Shown here: positions 54,101-64,000 of the stretch, in pieces
Layout: the number at the start of each line of letters is the position of its first letter
How positions within the stretch are numbered: position 1 is the stretch's first letter
NCBI GenBank assembly: GCA_039519185.1
Contig: CM076848.1
Coordinates: forward strand, 53,966,778-54,030,777
Source of the DNA: Astragalus membranaceus
Taxonomy: Eukaryota > Streptophyta > Magnoliopsida > Fabales > Fabaceae
Direction of reading: 5' to 3'
Length of the DNA stretch: 64,000 nt
The notes under the pieces: generated by a model
The model's database searches: none
What the model saw: only the letters and a program-made list of their open reading frames with translations
What the model was told of the DNA's origin: nothing
Translations under genes and position numbers: made by a program

Positions 54101-57100
54101 AACTGTCATACGTTATAAAAATAAAGGAAATAACAACATATGCACATAAAGTCTGTTGACGCAGCAGAATGCATAGTAAAATGTAATACCTGCAAATCTT
54201 GTATTCTTTTGATAAACCGGTGTTCTTCAATAATACTTTTTAGCAACTCCTCATGTTCTGCTTTTGATTGAAACCGCATGAAGACTTTGTACCGTTGACA
54301 TATTTGAAGCTCTTCGGGTGAGAGATATTTCTCAAAAGGATCAAGATGAAGTAAATTTCTTTCGAGTATAAATTTTTTTCTGTTCTTCCTTTCATCTAAC
54401 CTGCTAAGAAGTTTCTCACATTTCACACATACATATATATGGAGTTGGAATACAAAAGTGTTGTTTACAATTCAAAGACATAGCAACAAGTATGTTACAA
54501 TTCTGCAATTCTTGATCTAAGTAGAGAGAGATGAAGAAATAAACTTGGTGCTTAGTAAAGGTGTTACTCTAATAGATGCCAATATGGTGGGATGGGGCCG
54601 AGAAGGGATCTCCTTCCCCTTCCCTAATGCTTGGATCAAAAATGGGAAAAACACATTTTCCCATTTTCATCCCCCTTAGGTACCAGGCTCCACATTGATT
54701 TCCCAAAAAATCTCATAGGACTGAGGGTTTTTTTGGGATTAACAGGGTCACATTAGTTTTCCTTCATTGGGAAGAATAAGAAGTTTTCTTATTTGGCAAT
54801 AACATATAGTACCCATACCTTTTTGAGTAAATTCGGAGCACGTGCAGTTTCGCTTCACACTCAGATTCAGTGTCGGTGTCCTTAAATTCCATATCTGCTA
54901 AAACTTGCTCTGCATCATTGTCGTATTCAATTTCAAATTCATCTCTCTTAGAATTGTATCCACTCAGCTGTGTTATAGAAGGCCTGTCTTCCCCAAATAA
55001 TTTAGGTTTCTTCTCACCAGTGCTCCAATCTGCTTGAGATTTTACTAAAAAAATGCAATTGAACAAATAAATACATAAAATACGCAGACTCTAATTTACA
55101 TTTTACCAGTTGACTAGTTGAGTAAGTATATGACAAAACAAACTAATATTTGAAAGTATGAAACATTCAAATATCATGTGAAGTGGGTACGTGAAATGTG
55201 ATAAGAGCTAAGTGTATTGCTGTTGCAGGCCCCCAATTAGAAAGGTCGATAGGAATATCAACTTATCAAGGATCGGAGTAAGGGATTGGGATCCAAATTG
55301 GTTAATAATAATAACTGCCTCATCAATGCTTACTAGAATAACAGCTGTATCTAGTGAGGGTTGATTAAAATAGGATGTTTTAGAACTGGAGAGCAAATAT
55401 AACAAATAGCTATATCCTCAAAAAAAAATATAACAGGAGTAGGGCTGATTACCTTACCTTTATAACAAGTAGGGTATTATTATTATTAGCTTAACACCCA
55501 GCTTGGGGTTACAGGCGCTAAGCTAACAATTCAAAAACTAACTGAATGAATACTCCTCTATACTGCAGTGCAGCCCCTTATATACACCTGAGGGTGCTGC
55601 CATCTAACTAATTATTAACTAACTGCCACTTATAACTACCCACTAACAAAACATAACAACCTGCCAGCTAGGTATCCTATCAGTATCTCTATAATTGAGG
55701 AAATCCCTATGATTGTATTGTAAACGCTCTCAAGTCTTGATATGAATAATGCTAAGCCTTCAAGCCCAAAGGATTACTATGTATGTATGTATGTGCATGA
55801 GATTTTGCTATACCATAGTATGTTCAGGTTTCAGTTCCAAGAGCAATTATAGTAACCCACTAATTAGGTTTGTGAAGGATTTTCCAAGCATTAATTTAAT
55901 AATTGAAAGATCAGTGGCATCAAACCAGTTCTCTCCAGAAGATTTTTGGTCATTGAATGACATCCATTTGACAAAGTAAACCAAACAGTAACTTTTGATT
56001 ACTTTGAAGTCAAAAAATTATCACTCGACCAAATTAATGTAATAATCTTTCAAGAACAGTATTGATGTTCTGAAAATATCTTGACTCTTGAGGAACAAAG
56101 CAGAGATTTAGTTGTTCAAAAAGTTCCCAAACTAGCCAATTTATAGATAAATAATCACATGAAAAGAAAATTCCAACTTCAAAAACAAAATATGAAACAG
56201 TAAATTTTATCCAATATTTCAGAAAACATACCTTCCACCTTAACTCCATCATTATTTTGACTCACATTGGAAGCCTTCTTGATTGTACTTGAATAAACTT
56301 TGTCGCATACTGAGCTCAGACCATCCATATATATTAATACCCAATAACATAAAATGTCACTACAAAATGGTAAAGAAAAAATTTTCTCAAGATATATGAA
56401 TATGATTGTACCTGAGGTTAACCCAGACATTGTTTGATTACTGGTCTCTGCCTTCTTAGATTTTTCAGACCTGAAATGTCACACCAAAGGATTAGCAGAG
56501 TCATAAATGAACAATTTAAATAATCAGAGTAAGTTGGTGGAGTGTACTTTATTCCACCGGAGAAAAGAGGTTCTTCTTTCACAGTAGACTCTTCATTTTG
56601 GGGAAATTCTGCATGAATAACAATATAACATAACATGGAACAATACTTACATAGTTACATTATTACAAAAACTTTCAGAAACTTGATATCGCAACATACA
56701 ACCAATAAATTAGGGATAACAAAAGCATGCAAGCACCCCAGCACCAACAAAAAGGACATGTGTGGATTATAACCCAGCAATGTCAGGCATGGATTATCAT
56801 TTCTTATTTTTGTAAGTTTTGTACACTTTTGTCTTATTGTCATTATTCTGGTCTGAGTATGAGTGTGTTTCTCCGGTCATTTTTTCTGTGAGCTGTTGTA
56901 GAGCCTAAAGAGGCTTGTCCATATTTTAAAAGGGAAAGACAGAGCAAGGATAAAAAATAGGATTACCTAAATACGGGAGAGAACTGAAGAAGTTCAAAGA
57001 TGGTACATGAAGAAAAGTTGTGATTTGTGAATTGCAAAGACGTTGAAAGGCTACAGGCACAAAGACAGGAAGGGGCAAAGATTAAAAGGTGAAAATCCAA

Positions 57101-60100
57101 TGTGGCAGTAAAGTCACGATTGCAGAACTCAAATACTATCAATCCTGAGATGACTGTTACTACTACCTAGGCCGTGAAAGGTCACAAACTGTATACAGAA
57201 AGGCCCATTGGTGGTTTGAACTAGGTCCCACTCTGAGGCAGCCCGATATCGGTGTTGGCCATTTTGACGGTTCACTTCAATGGAACAAAAAGTACACAGG
57301 AATTTTGACATATCGTGCATGCTGGCTCTACATGCCGACAAACGGAACTGACTTGGGGCAACTGTTGGACATCGGTCCATTGAGCCGGCCCAACATAGGC
57401 CCAGTTACTCTGAGCAACCAAGACCGGACAAGTCCAGAGGCCCATCAAAGGTGCCTAGCAGACATCAAATAAGAGGAAAAATGACTTATAGAAATAGCCG
57501 CTTGAACTAAAAGGTACCTAAGTGTTTGTTTGGATGAGCGGTGAAACTCTCACGTTGAACTAAAATCACAGAAAAATTCTCAGTGACGTGCTACATATTG
57601 TCGCTTATGCATTTCCACGACCAGGGAAGGTTCAGACTTGCGTTTGCACCGAATGTATACAACTCACTTAGTTGAGGTGAATCACGGATACGAGATATAT
57701 AATAATATAATAATAGATAAATGTAATGGTTAGATAATTTGTGAATGATATAAAAAATATAATAACCAATATAAGAAAATGGGAGGTAGCCTTAATATGT
57801 GGCTATTTAAGTTGGGCGCCATCAGTTATTGAAGTAAGCATTCATTCTAAACTCCCTCCCTCTCCTCAATCAATTATCGACACATGAGCATCTAAGTCTG
57901 TGCAAGTGGCCCCCGCCATTCTCCTCCATTTTCAACTGTCGTCGTTGTTCGCATCCTCATTATTCATCTGCACTCTGCAGCAACCTCTGCCTCAAAATCT
58001 CCATACTTGCAAGGTTTCCTAGTCCTCCATCTCTGAGTTCAGTCTTGAACAATAATAAATACGGTAACGGTAATCTTTGTATTTATTGTTACACACACCC
58101 AAATTCCCAACACAAATCCCTAGTTTCTCTTCCTTCTCAACAGAACCGCTTGGTTACATACAACTAGGTATTTAGGCTCATTGAATCAAACAAGCTAATC
58201 AAGTTTAGCATGCAAAATCTCCAAAAGTTGTGATTAAGATCATTAAGAACGAACCTTTTTTGACGTCGTGTTCCTTTGCCATGGCAAGGAGTTCGACTCT
58301 GCCCTTTCCCATTATGTGAGACATATCCTAGGTGAACATATGAAGAATTACACCATGCATTCAAATGATGGTTGAATGTATACTATCAATAACAGGGTTG
58401 TCAAATTGTCTTACAGGGAGAGGAAAACATGGTGAATTCATATACACAGCATTATAGTGGTCAATACATTGAGATTTGCTTTTCGTTCCAACATAATCTG
58501 CAACGTCCTTCCAATTCCCAAATCCATACATTTCAATGGCCTAAAACGAAACACATTTGTTATGATACACAAATTTTGATAACAAGCAATAAAGTAGAAA
58601 AGCAAACATCATTTAGCATGTAGCATATAAGAAAAACTAAAACAGAAGAGTTCCCCATACTCAAAGTCCATACCTCTAGAAGTAACATCTCTTCATCTGC
58701 ACTCCAATCTGGACATATAAGTGGAAAAGACAGATTATCCTGAAAAAAAATATGTTTTAAAACTTAAATTAATACATGAATATCATCCATGCTCAACCAT
58801 AAGCATGGATGCACTTATGCTGGAAACTTCTTTTGCAGTGAAATTGTTTTACTTCCATCATAAACCATCCATTTAAATCTATATCTATTTTAATAGTTTG
58901 GCCAACAATTCGGGAAGGTTCCCCTCTACCTTTAGCTATTGCACTATCTTCTATCAATTGAATCTTAGAGAGTAAAAATTAAGATGCAACTATGTAAAGG
59001 TAATAGAATAAATATTAAAAAAAACAAGAAGAATGCAAAGAAGGGTTTATACCATAACCCGATATGGATGATTGCTTTTGTGAGGTGTCACCTCAGCACC
59101 AACAGAGAAGCACTCTATGCAGAGATCAAAATCTTGACACACAACGCATTTGATGCGAATATTCCCCGAAATATCTCTGTTGCAATAATTACAGTGATAT
59201 AGAGATACCTTGCCATTGGTCATTCCTTGGCCTACCACAGTTAGAAAATGGTATTACAAAGAAGTTAATGGACTTTTTTATGGAAGACACGTGTGTGTTG
59301 ATAAAAATCACCTGTAGATGAAGCTTCTAAATTCTCTTCATCCAAAGCAGTTTTTTTCTTCTTGGATCTAAAAGAAGAAAACAAAGAAAGGAACAACATT
59401 AAAACGCAAGAGTAATTAAACAAAATACGTGGCAGGAAGCAATTTAGACGAATTTCATGCATCCAAGGGCATGCTCCAAACTAAAAATCTACTAAAAGAA
59501 AATAAAAAATCTAGGACAAAAAGCACACATTCTTAAATAAGTTCCCCTTTTCCCTGCAGGCAGGAGGAAGTTTGTTAAATATGAATAAGAAAAAGAACTG
59601 ATATTGTGCAACTAGTCACAGGAGGAACATTTCATATTGAGTATTTTTTTTGTTGCCTTATTTCCATCTTCAAAACCTTAAAATGCAACCACCTTATTGG
59701 ATAAAAGCATTTTAAGATTCCCTTAAATCTAAAATGTTAATTTTGTGCCCATGTATGCCTCAAGCTGATGCAGTGATGCACCAAAAACATACTACACCCC
59801 ATACATTTCCTAATTTCCATTCAAAACCCTGTCCCTGTGACATACTTCATTTTCAACAAGAATCATAGATCCTCCTACATATCTCCCTTAAACACGTGTT
59901 TGCCAATGCCTTTTCTCGCGAAAAAGGGAAGAAGAAAAAACAAGAATGACAGAATATTTAAAAGAAAAAAAAAACTGTTTTCTTGCATAACTATTATCAG
60001 CCTACAACTTTCCCACTCTTTGTTCTTTACACCTTGAAACCAACGAATAAACTTATATACTATTGGAAAACCTATCTCCAAAATCACCCCCCTTCCCTTC

Positions 60101-60609
60101 TCCATTATCAAGTGACAACATACGCTTATGAGAGTCACCAATCTTAACTATACAAACATTAATGAATGATCAAACTAGATTTAAATAAAACAGCCTTGAC
60201 CATATAGTCAAGATTAATATCTCTTGTCTTTCATGCTCATATGAAACCACTTTTTTTGTATAATATACAAGGTTTCCTAATCCTGAGCCCAAACCAATTC
60301 AACAACCTCATGAAGAAAAACTTGATCATGTTAAACCCTTATTCTAAAACACTGGCACCACAAACAACATCCAAATTTTCTATCCTAAACAAAAAGAGCG
60401 TTCGGTAACTCATTCATTCATAACGCCAAGCCAAAAACACAATGTATTAGATAAATTTATTTCTCGCCAAGTTTGATTTCATTGTAGCAACTAGGCATAA
60501 GTACAAAAAGTGAGGTAGAAGTAGAATTGGAGCTCGGCGCATAATCAGAAACGAACCTGTGGTTCGGGTCATCGTCGGCAGGGCGAGAATAGGCTCGGCA
60601 CCGACCCAT
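51116..60609 (-). CDS. ADA2A: ADA2a-type transcriptional adaptor (SAGA complex), 561 aa
   Basis: Thirteen exons: 60609-60557, 59367-59312, 59231-59053, 58739-58674, 58540-58415, 58327-58255, 56608-56548, 56470-56412, 56309-56232, 55044-54819, 54400-54190, 51755-51450 and 51307-51116; 1686 nt in one frame. The ZZ zinc finger is complete (C50, C53, C65, C68, C74, C77, H87, H91; DFDLCIECFSVGAE). A SANT/Myb domain follows at about 107-152 (DWSADEEMLLLEAIEMYGFGNWKDVADYVG), then the ADA2 central region (GYNSKRDEFEIEYDNDAEQVLADMEFKDTD) and a C-terminal SWIRM domain (about 478-561). The N-terminus (MGRCRAYSRPADDDPN) resembles Arabidopsis ADA2a (548 aa) more than ADA2b. The protein joins GCN5 histone acetyltransferase to activators in the nucleus. 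The introns contain retroelement fragments. Confidence 0.95.
52080..52950 (+). pseudogene. Copia pol remnant in ADA2a intron 11
   Basis: Plus-strand fragments match copia RT: RDKRVVQRKWIYTL-like (52110-52165), KATLVRKEYAQTCGSDYEETFAL (52565-52632), LKTSKQGIFVSQRNYVLDLLKET (52730-52800) and a worn LIYLA-like piece (near 52908). They are separated by other repeat DNA and are full of stops. The remnant is antisense to ADA2a. Confidence 0.8.
52157..52521. repeat. Diverged direct repeat inside the copia remnant
   Basis: Two blocks of about 115 bp (52157-52277 and 52408-52521) share AAAAGCTAGCTTG, GTGAGGATT/GTGAAGATT and CATATCAC...TCAATGTG. The middle (52260-52400) has ACAAACA and CAATAACAA repeats. 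Origin unknown; possibly a MITE pair or duplicated LTR piece. Confidence 0.6.
53354..53634 (-). mobile_element. Solo LTR (281 bp, TSD AAGAA) in ADA2a intron 11
   Basis: It begins TGTTAGGAACCC and ends AAGTCCTAACA, with TGTTAG..CTAACA inverted ends, and is flanked by AAGAA on both sides (53349-53353 and 53635-53639). On the minus strand there is a TATA-like CTATAAATAAGAGG (about 53537-53550), so the LTR probably faces the same way as ADA2a. No internal coding region is left. Confidence 0.88.
55440..55700 (-). repeat. LTR-like fragment in ADA2a intron 9
   Basis: On the minus strand GTGTATATAAGGGGCTGC (about 55570-55590) looks like a TATA box and start region. It is preceded by TTAGTTAATAATTAGTTAG-like repeats and followed by a pyrimidine-containing leader, as in plant LTRs. 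Ends and target duplication could not be fixed. Confidence 0.4.
56609..58254. other. ADA2a intron 6 (1.6 kb) with repeat-like content
   Basis: No coding exon is missing from the ADA2a frame here. The middle (about 57130-57480) is GC-richer, and 57890-58150 is CT-rich and leader-like, so it probably contains old insertions. I could not define borders. Confidence 0.4.
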
Positions 60610-60719
60610 TTCTCTACAGTCAATTCAATTACTCAAGAAGTCGTCTGAAATGATTCTTGCCAAGGCCAACAGCTAGCTACTTGTTGTTTTCGGAATGACC
60701 TCTCCGATTTTTTTATTTA
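60610..60719 (-). promoter_or_regulatory. Short upstream region of ADA2a
   Basis: Only 110 bp lie between the ATG and the foldback element at 60720. The 9-bp duplication TTTTATTTA (60711-60719) is its last part. The leader, and possibly the start of transcription, must lie here or inside the element. Confidence 0.6.
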
Positions 60720-61850
60720 GAGTAAAGGCCCAAATTCGTCCCTGACATTTTTTTCGTGGGACGAATTCGTCCCTGACAATTTTTTTGAGACACATTGGTC
60801 CCTGACAATTCCAAAACGAGACACGTTAGTCCCTCCATCCATTTAACCGTTACCAGCACAGTAAACGTGTCCTACGTGGCACGTTAAGTGCCACGTGTCA
60901 CATTAACTGCCACGTTTATTTTGGGACAAATAAGTCCCTGACTTTACAAATTTGAAAATGGGACAAATCAGTCCCTGACTTTTTTGAAAAGAGGACAAAT
61001 CACCCTCCCCCCTCCGTTCCACTGTTCACCCCCTCCCCCCTTCGTTCCACCAACTGTTCCTCTTCCTCACCCCTCCGTTCCACTGTTCACCCCTCCCCCC
61101 ACCGTGAACCCCTCCCCCCAGATCTGGAACTCATCTCTCTCTCCTCACTCACGTTAAATCTGGAACTCATCCCTCTCTCTCTCTTCTCCTCTCCATCTCC
61201 TTCTCACTCTCGCAGATCGCACTCCACCTCCCGCAGATCGCACTCTCGCAGATCGCACAACCACAGCCTCTCGTAGATCTCGCTCTCCCCTCTCACCACC
61301 GTAAGCCATCACTTACCAAACCCTCACCGTAGGAACGAAAGGGATAGAAGAGAGGAGGAGAAGAAGAGAGGAGGGAGAGCGACGAGAGAGAGAACGGCGA
61401 GAGAGGGAACGGCGAGATGCGAAGAGAGATAGGGAGGAGGATCGGTGAGGGGAGAACGAACCAGAGAGGGAGGGGAGAGCGAACCAGAGAGGGGGGCTGT
61501 GAGAGAGAGGGCTGTGAGAGAGGAGGATCGGTGAGGGGGGAGGGGTGGAACCTTCGTTGATTGGGGATTTGGAGGTTTGGAGGTAGAAGACGATGAATAG
61601 TAACAGAGGACTGATTCGTCTCTTTTTTAAATTGTCAGGGACCGATTCGTCCCTTTTTTAAATCTAACGTGACACGTGGCACTTAACGTGCCACGTAGGA
61701 CACGTTTACTGTGCTGGTAACGGTTAAATGGATGGAGGGACTAACGTGTCTCGTTTTGAAATTGTCAGGGACCAATGTGTCTCAAAAAATTTGTCAGGGA
61801 CGAATTCGTCCCACGAAAAAATTGTCAGGGACGAATTTGGGCTTTTACTC
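60720..61850. mobile_element. Mutator-like long-TIR element (1131 bp) directly upstream of ADA2a
   Basis: The ends are GAGTAAAGGCCCAAATTCG and, in inverse, CGAATTTGGGCTTTTACTC. The 9-bp duplication TTTTATTTA flanks it (60711-60719 and 61851-61859). The TIRs run for about 200 bp and contain GTCCCTGACAATTTTTTTG-type repeats and a palindromic GTGGCAC...GTGCCAC zone. The middle (about 61000-61560) changes from pyrimidine-rich (CCCCTCCC, TCTCTCTC) to purine-rich (GAGAGGGAG), like a leader plus its partial inverse. There is no transposase. Confidence 0.92.
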
Positions 61851-61920
61851 TTTTATTTATAATAATAAAGAATCGATCAATTTATTTATTTATTTATTTA
61901 TTTATTGAGTTTTTTTTAAA

Positions 61921-62202
61921 GGCTTAAATATGTTTTAGGCCCCTGCAAATATAGGGTGTTTTGGTTTAAGCCCCTGTAAAAAAAAATTTGTTAAAAGCCC
62001 TTGCAAAATGACATATTTTGTTATAAGCCCTTATATGACTAAAATGTTAGCCTTAACATGGAATGCTATGATTGCTGGATATGTTGAGAAGGGCTTATAA
62101 CAAAATATTTCATTTTGCAAGGGCTTTTAACAAAAAAAATTTTTTGCAGGGGCTTAAACCAAAACACTCTATATTTGCAGGGGCCTAAAACATATTTAAG
62201 CC
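61921..62202. mobile_element. Mutator-like foldback MITE (282 bp)
   Basis: GGCTTAAATATGTTTTAGGC at the left and its inverse GCCTAAAACATATTTAAGCC at the right, with the 9-bp duplication TTTTTTAAA (61912-61920 and 62203-62211). The first 11 bases are identical to those of the MITE at 20525-20943, so both belong to one broad family. The interior is foldback except for a loop (about 62050-62090). Confidence 0.92.
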
Positions 62203-62211
62203 TTTTTTAAA

Positions 62212-63572
62212 TAAAGAAAAACTATTGCATCCAAGCTCGTATTAAAATTAGGCGAATTTTATCGACGATAGTTGGTCCGAGTGGTAACTGGACTTGGATC
62301 TCACCCCAATGTCTCTCTTGAACGTGGCAAAAACTTTGTTGAAGGGGAGAACCACACGGATCGGCGTAGATTAATCACGGCAACTGGTGAAAACTACGCA
62401 CCAATAACATGGCGATTTTGTTCTCTCGTGTTTTATATAAGCAAATTTGATGCTCCAGGGCTCCAGCTCTAAGTATTGTGATTGTGCTTAGAGAAATACT
62501 TAGGTGGTGTCAACTGCTCGGGTCTTCCACATAAATACATCATCTCTAGTTACTATATTTTCTTAGAGAGGGTGACACGATGAATAAAATAATAATATTT
62601 TAAAAAATATATATTTTATCTATTGAGTTATTCTCTCTCCTATTGGAAAACTCTAGGAGTTACACCACGTACTACGACGGTGTGGTTTTATGCCCCGAGT
62701 TTTAGTTCCCTTTCAATTTTTAATCAAAAAAGATGTTTCAATTATGCAATTGTCTAACTTTAACTATAAATTTTGGTCCCTCTCGGTATACACATATATG
62801 ACACGTCAATATTTTTTATTAAGAATTGGACGACAATTAGATAGAGTGATCAAAATTGCACATCGCAATATCAGGAAGACCTAATTCACGCATATATATG
62901 AAAATCTAGGAGACCCAAATCGCATAATTATGATACAATTCGCTCAATTAAAATCTGAGAAATCAAAATTGCACTATCACAATATCAGAGAGATCAAAAG
63001 TACAATTAACCATTTTTATATATAGGTAATTAGTTTTCAATATTTCTTAATATTTTAGAATTTCATAAAAACAGTGAATTTCTAAATATTTATGTTATCA
63101 ATTTTATGACTTCGTTCAGAATCCAAAATCTAAAAATTTCAAATGCTGATTCGTAAAAGTTTTGAATCCCATACTCTAGGGACTTTGTAGATCATGATGA
63201 CATAAAATTTGTTAATTTTCTTACCTTGTAGAGTGAGAAATCAATGAAAAACTAAAACTCATTAAGTTAATGACAAACATGTTTTAAGGCTTAGAGCCCC
63301 ATGTTTTTGTTGTTTGACTTTTGTGCTAAACTTATTAAAAATATGATTTGATCTAATACCACTACAAGCCGAATCCATCTCTTTAGACGGAGATTCTATA
63401 GTGAGTTATATATTTTTATTAGAAATAATTAAATGATGGATAGTAAATAAGCAACATATATAGAAGTTTTCTGTGGTAGTGAAATTATAGAAGAAATCCA
63501 TTTAAAAAGCCATAGAATGTTATTGGCATTATATTATTACAAATAGTAAATTCAGGAAATAATTTCCTAATG
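62212..63572. other. Intergenic DNA between ADA2a and the GDSL gene
   Basis: No gene is convincing. About 62260-62460 is GC-richer and may be a repeat fragment. Near 62850-63010 phrases like CAAAATTGCAC...CACAATATCAGAGAGATC recur, akin to the repeats at 24350 and 25570. Confidence 0.45.
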
Positions 63573-64000
63573 CTAAAACTGAGCTAATGAGTTCTTCATC
63601 AAGTAATTTGCAACTATACCATTGGTTTTCTCAGTTGGATGGAATGAGTCCCAAAACACATATCTAGAAGCATCCATGCAACTGAACAAACCAGCCCTGC
63701 TGCATGAATATCCCATCTCAAACATTCCAGTAGCACAACATGCCATCGAGCTCACTTGAAACCCTAATCCACACAAATAAACACCACACGCAGTTACACC
63801 CAGGTTCGAACTCGAGAGTCAACGTCTTCATGTCCCAAAAAAATGTTATGTAAAATAAAATGAGTTGATTTTGGTATATCTTAAAAAAAAAGGCAAATAA
63901 AAATCAAATTAAAAGTTATATAAATAACATACCATATTGACCTGGCTTTTTAACAACACGCAATAAAATATCATACGGATTTGAAAATACCAATCTGATC
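63573..64000 (-). CDS. GDSL esterase/lipase, C-terminal two exons (partial)
   Basis: Last exon 63763-63573 and part of the preceding exon from 63933 to the window edge, joined by a GT..AG intron (donor TATG|GTATGT, acceptor GGATTAG). The upstream piece encodes LVFSNPYDILLRVVKKPGQY; the last exon gives GFQVSSMACCATGMFEMGYS and the catalytic block V, WDSFHPTEKTNGIVANYL, with the Asp-x-x-His pair of the SGNH hydrolase triad. The end ...NSLAQF is usual for the EXL-like plant GDSL group. Such enzymes are secreted and cleave ester bonds in lipids or cell-wall polymers. The N-terminal part (GDS serine, signal peptide) is outside the window. Confidence 0.92.

Noticed and set aside
61321..61560. Arg/Glu-rich frame in GA-rich sequence
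   Set aside because: Simple purine-rich DNA in a foldback element; no conserved protein.
62260..62472. 66-codon plus-strand frame
   Set aside because: No recognised domain, no promoter or splice context; probably a repeat fragment.
1..64000. tRNA and rRNA genes
   Set aside because: I looked for cloverleaf A/B-box patterns and rRNA motifs and saw none; only primer-binding sites resembling tRNA 3' ends.

Overview
This window is nuclear DNA of a flowering plant. Genes have many short introns with GT..AG borders, and the spaces between them are packed with plant-type transposable elements. A large Ogre/Tat retroelement with an extra 5' ORF, together with the general repeat style, suggests a legume. 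That is an inference; no single sequence proves the species.

Layout. Positions 1 to about 15.9 kb hold one minus-strand Ogre-type Ty3/gypsy element (pol, protease/gag C-terminus, gag, ORF1, leader, tRNA-Arg-type primer site, 5' LTR). Its 3' LTR lies left of the window. Its ORF1 is split by a 2.46-kb solo-LTR-like insertion with a 5-bp target duplication. From 16.3 to 17.5 kb is a diverged tandem repeat of about 540 bp. From 17.57 to 22.53 kb is a complete minus-strand gene for a plastid ABC1 atypical kinase (704 aa, 17 coding exons). From 23.6 to 42.6 kb is a transposon graveyard: two short TIR elements, two related palindrome-rich foldback elements in opposite orientation, a LINE split by a 5.5-kb CACTA element that itself contains a hAT-like MITE and a Mutator-like element, and a Ty1/copia element sitting in an older LINE remnant. 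From 43.0 to 46.5 kb is a plus-strand Nudix hydrolase gene (346 aa, 9 exons). From 47.8 to 48.6 kb is a minus-strand gene for a small two-pass membrane protein. From 51.1 to 60.6 kb is a complete minus-strand ADA2a transcriptional adaptor gene (561 aa, 13 exons), with retroelement debris in its introns and a Mutator-like foldback element starting 111 bp upstream of its ATG. At 63.57-64.0 kb are the last two exons of a GDSL esterase/lipase.

The five host genes are unrelated single genes and form no operon-like unit or pathway. What links the region is layered transposition. At least four foldback elements share a 9-bp target duplication (Mutator-like), and insertion borders can be read to the base in about ten cases. 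I found no CRISPR array, rRNA or tRNA gene, and no convincing sign of a novel multi-gene system. The most unusual items are the LTR with core promoters facing both ways, the GGCGCC-rich array in the solo LTR, the pair of homologous palindrome-rich elements in inverse orientation, and the long overlapping uORF predicted for the ABC1 kinase mRNA.
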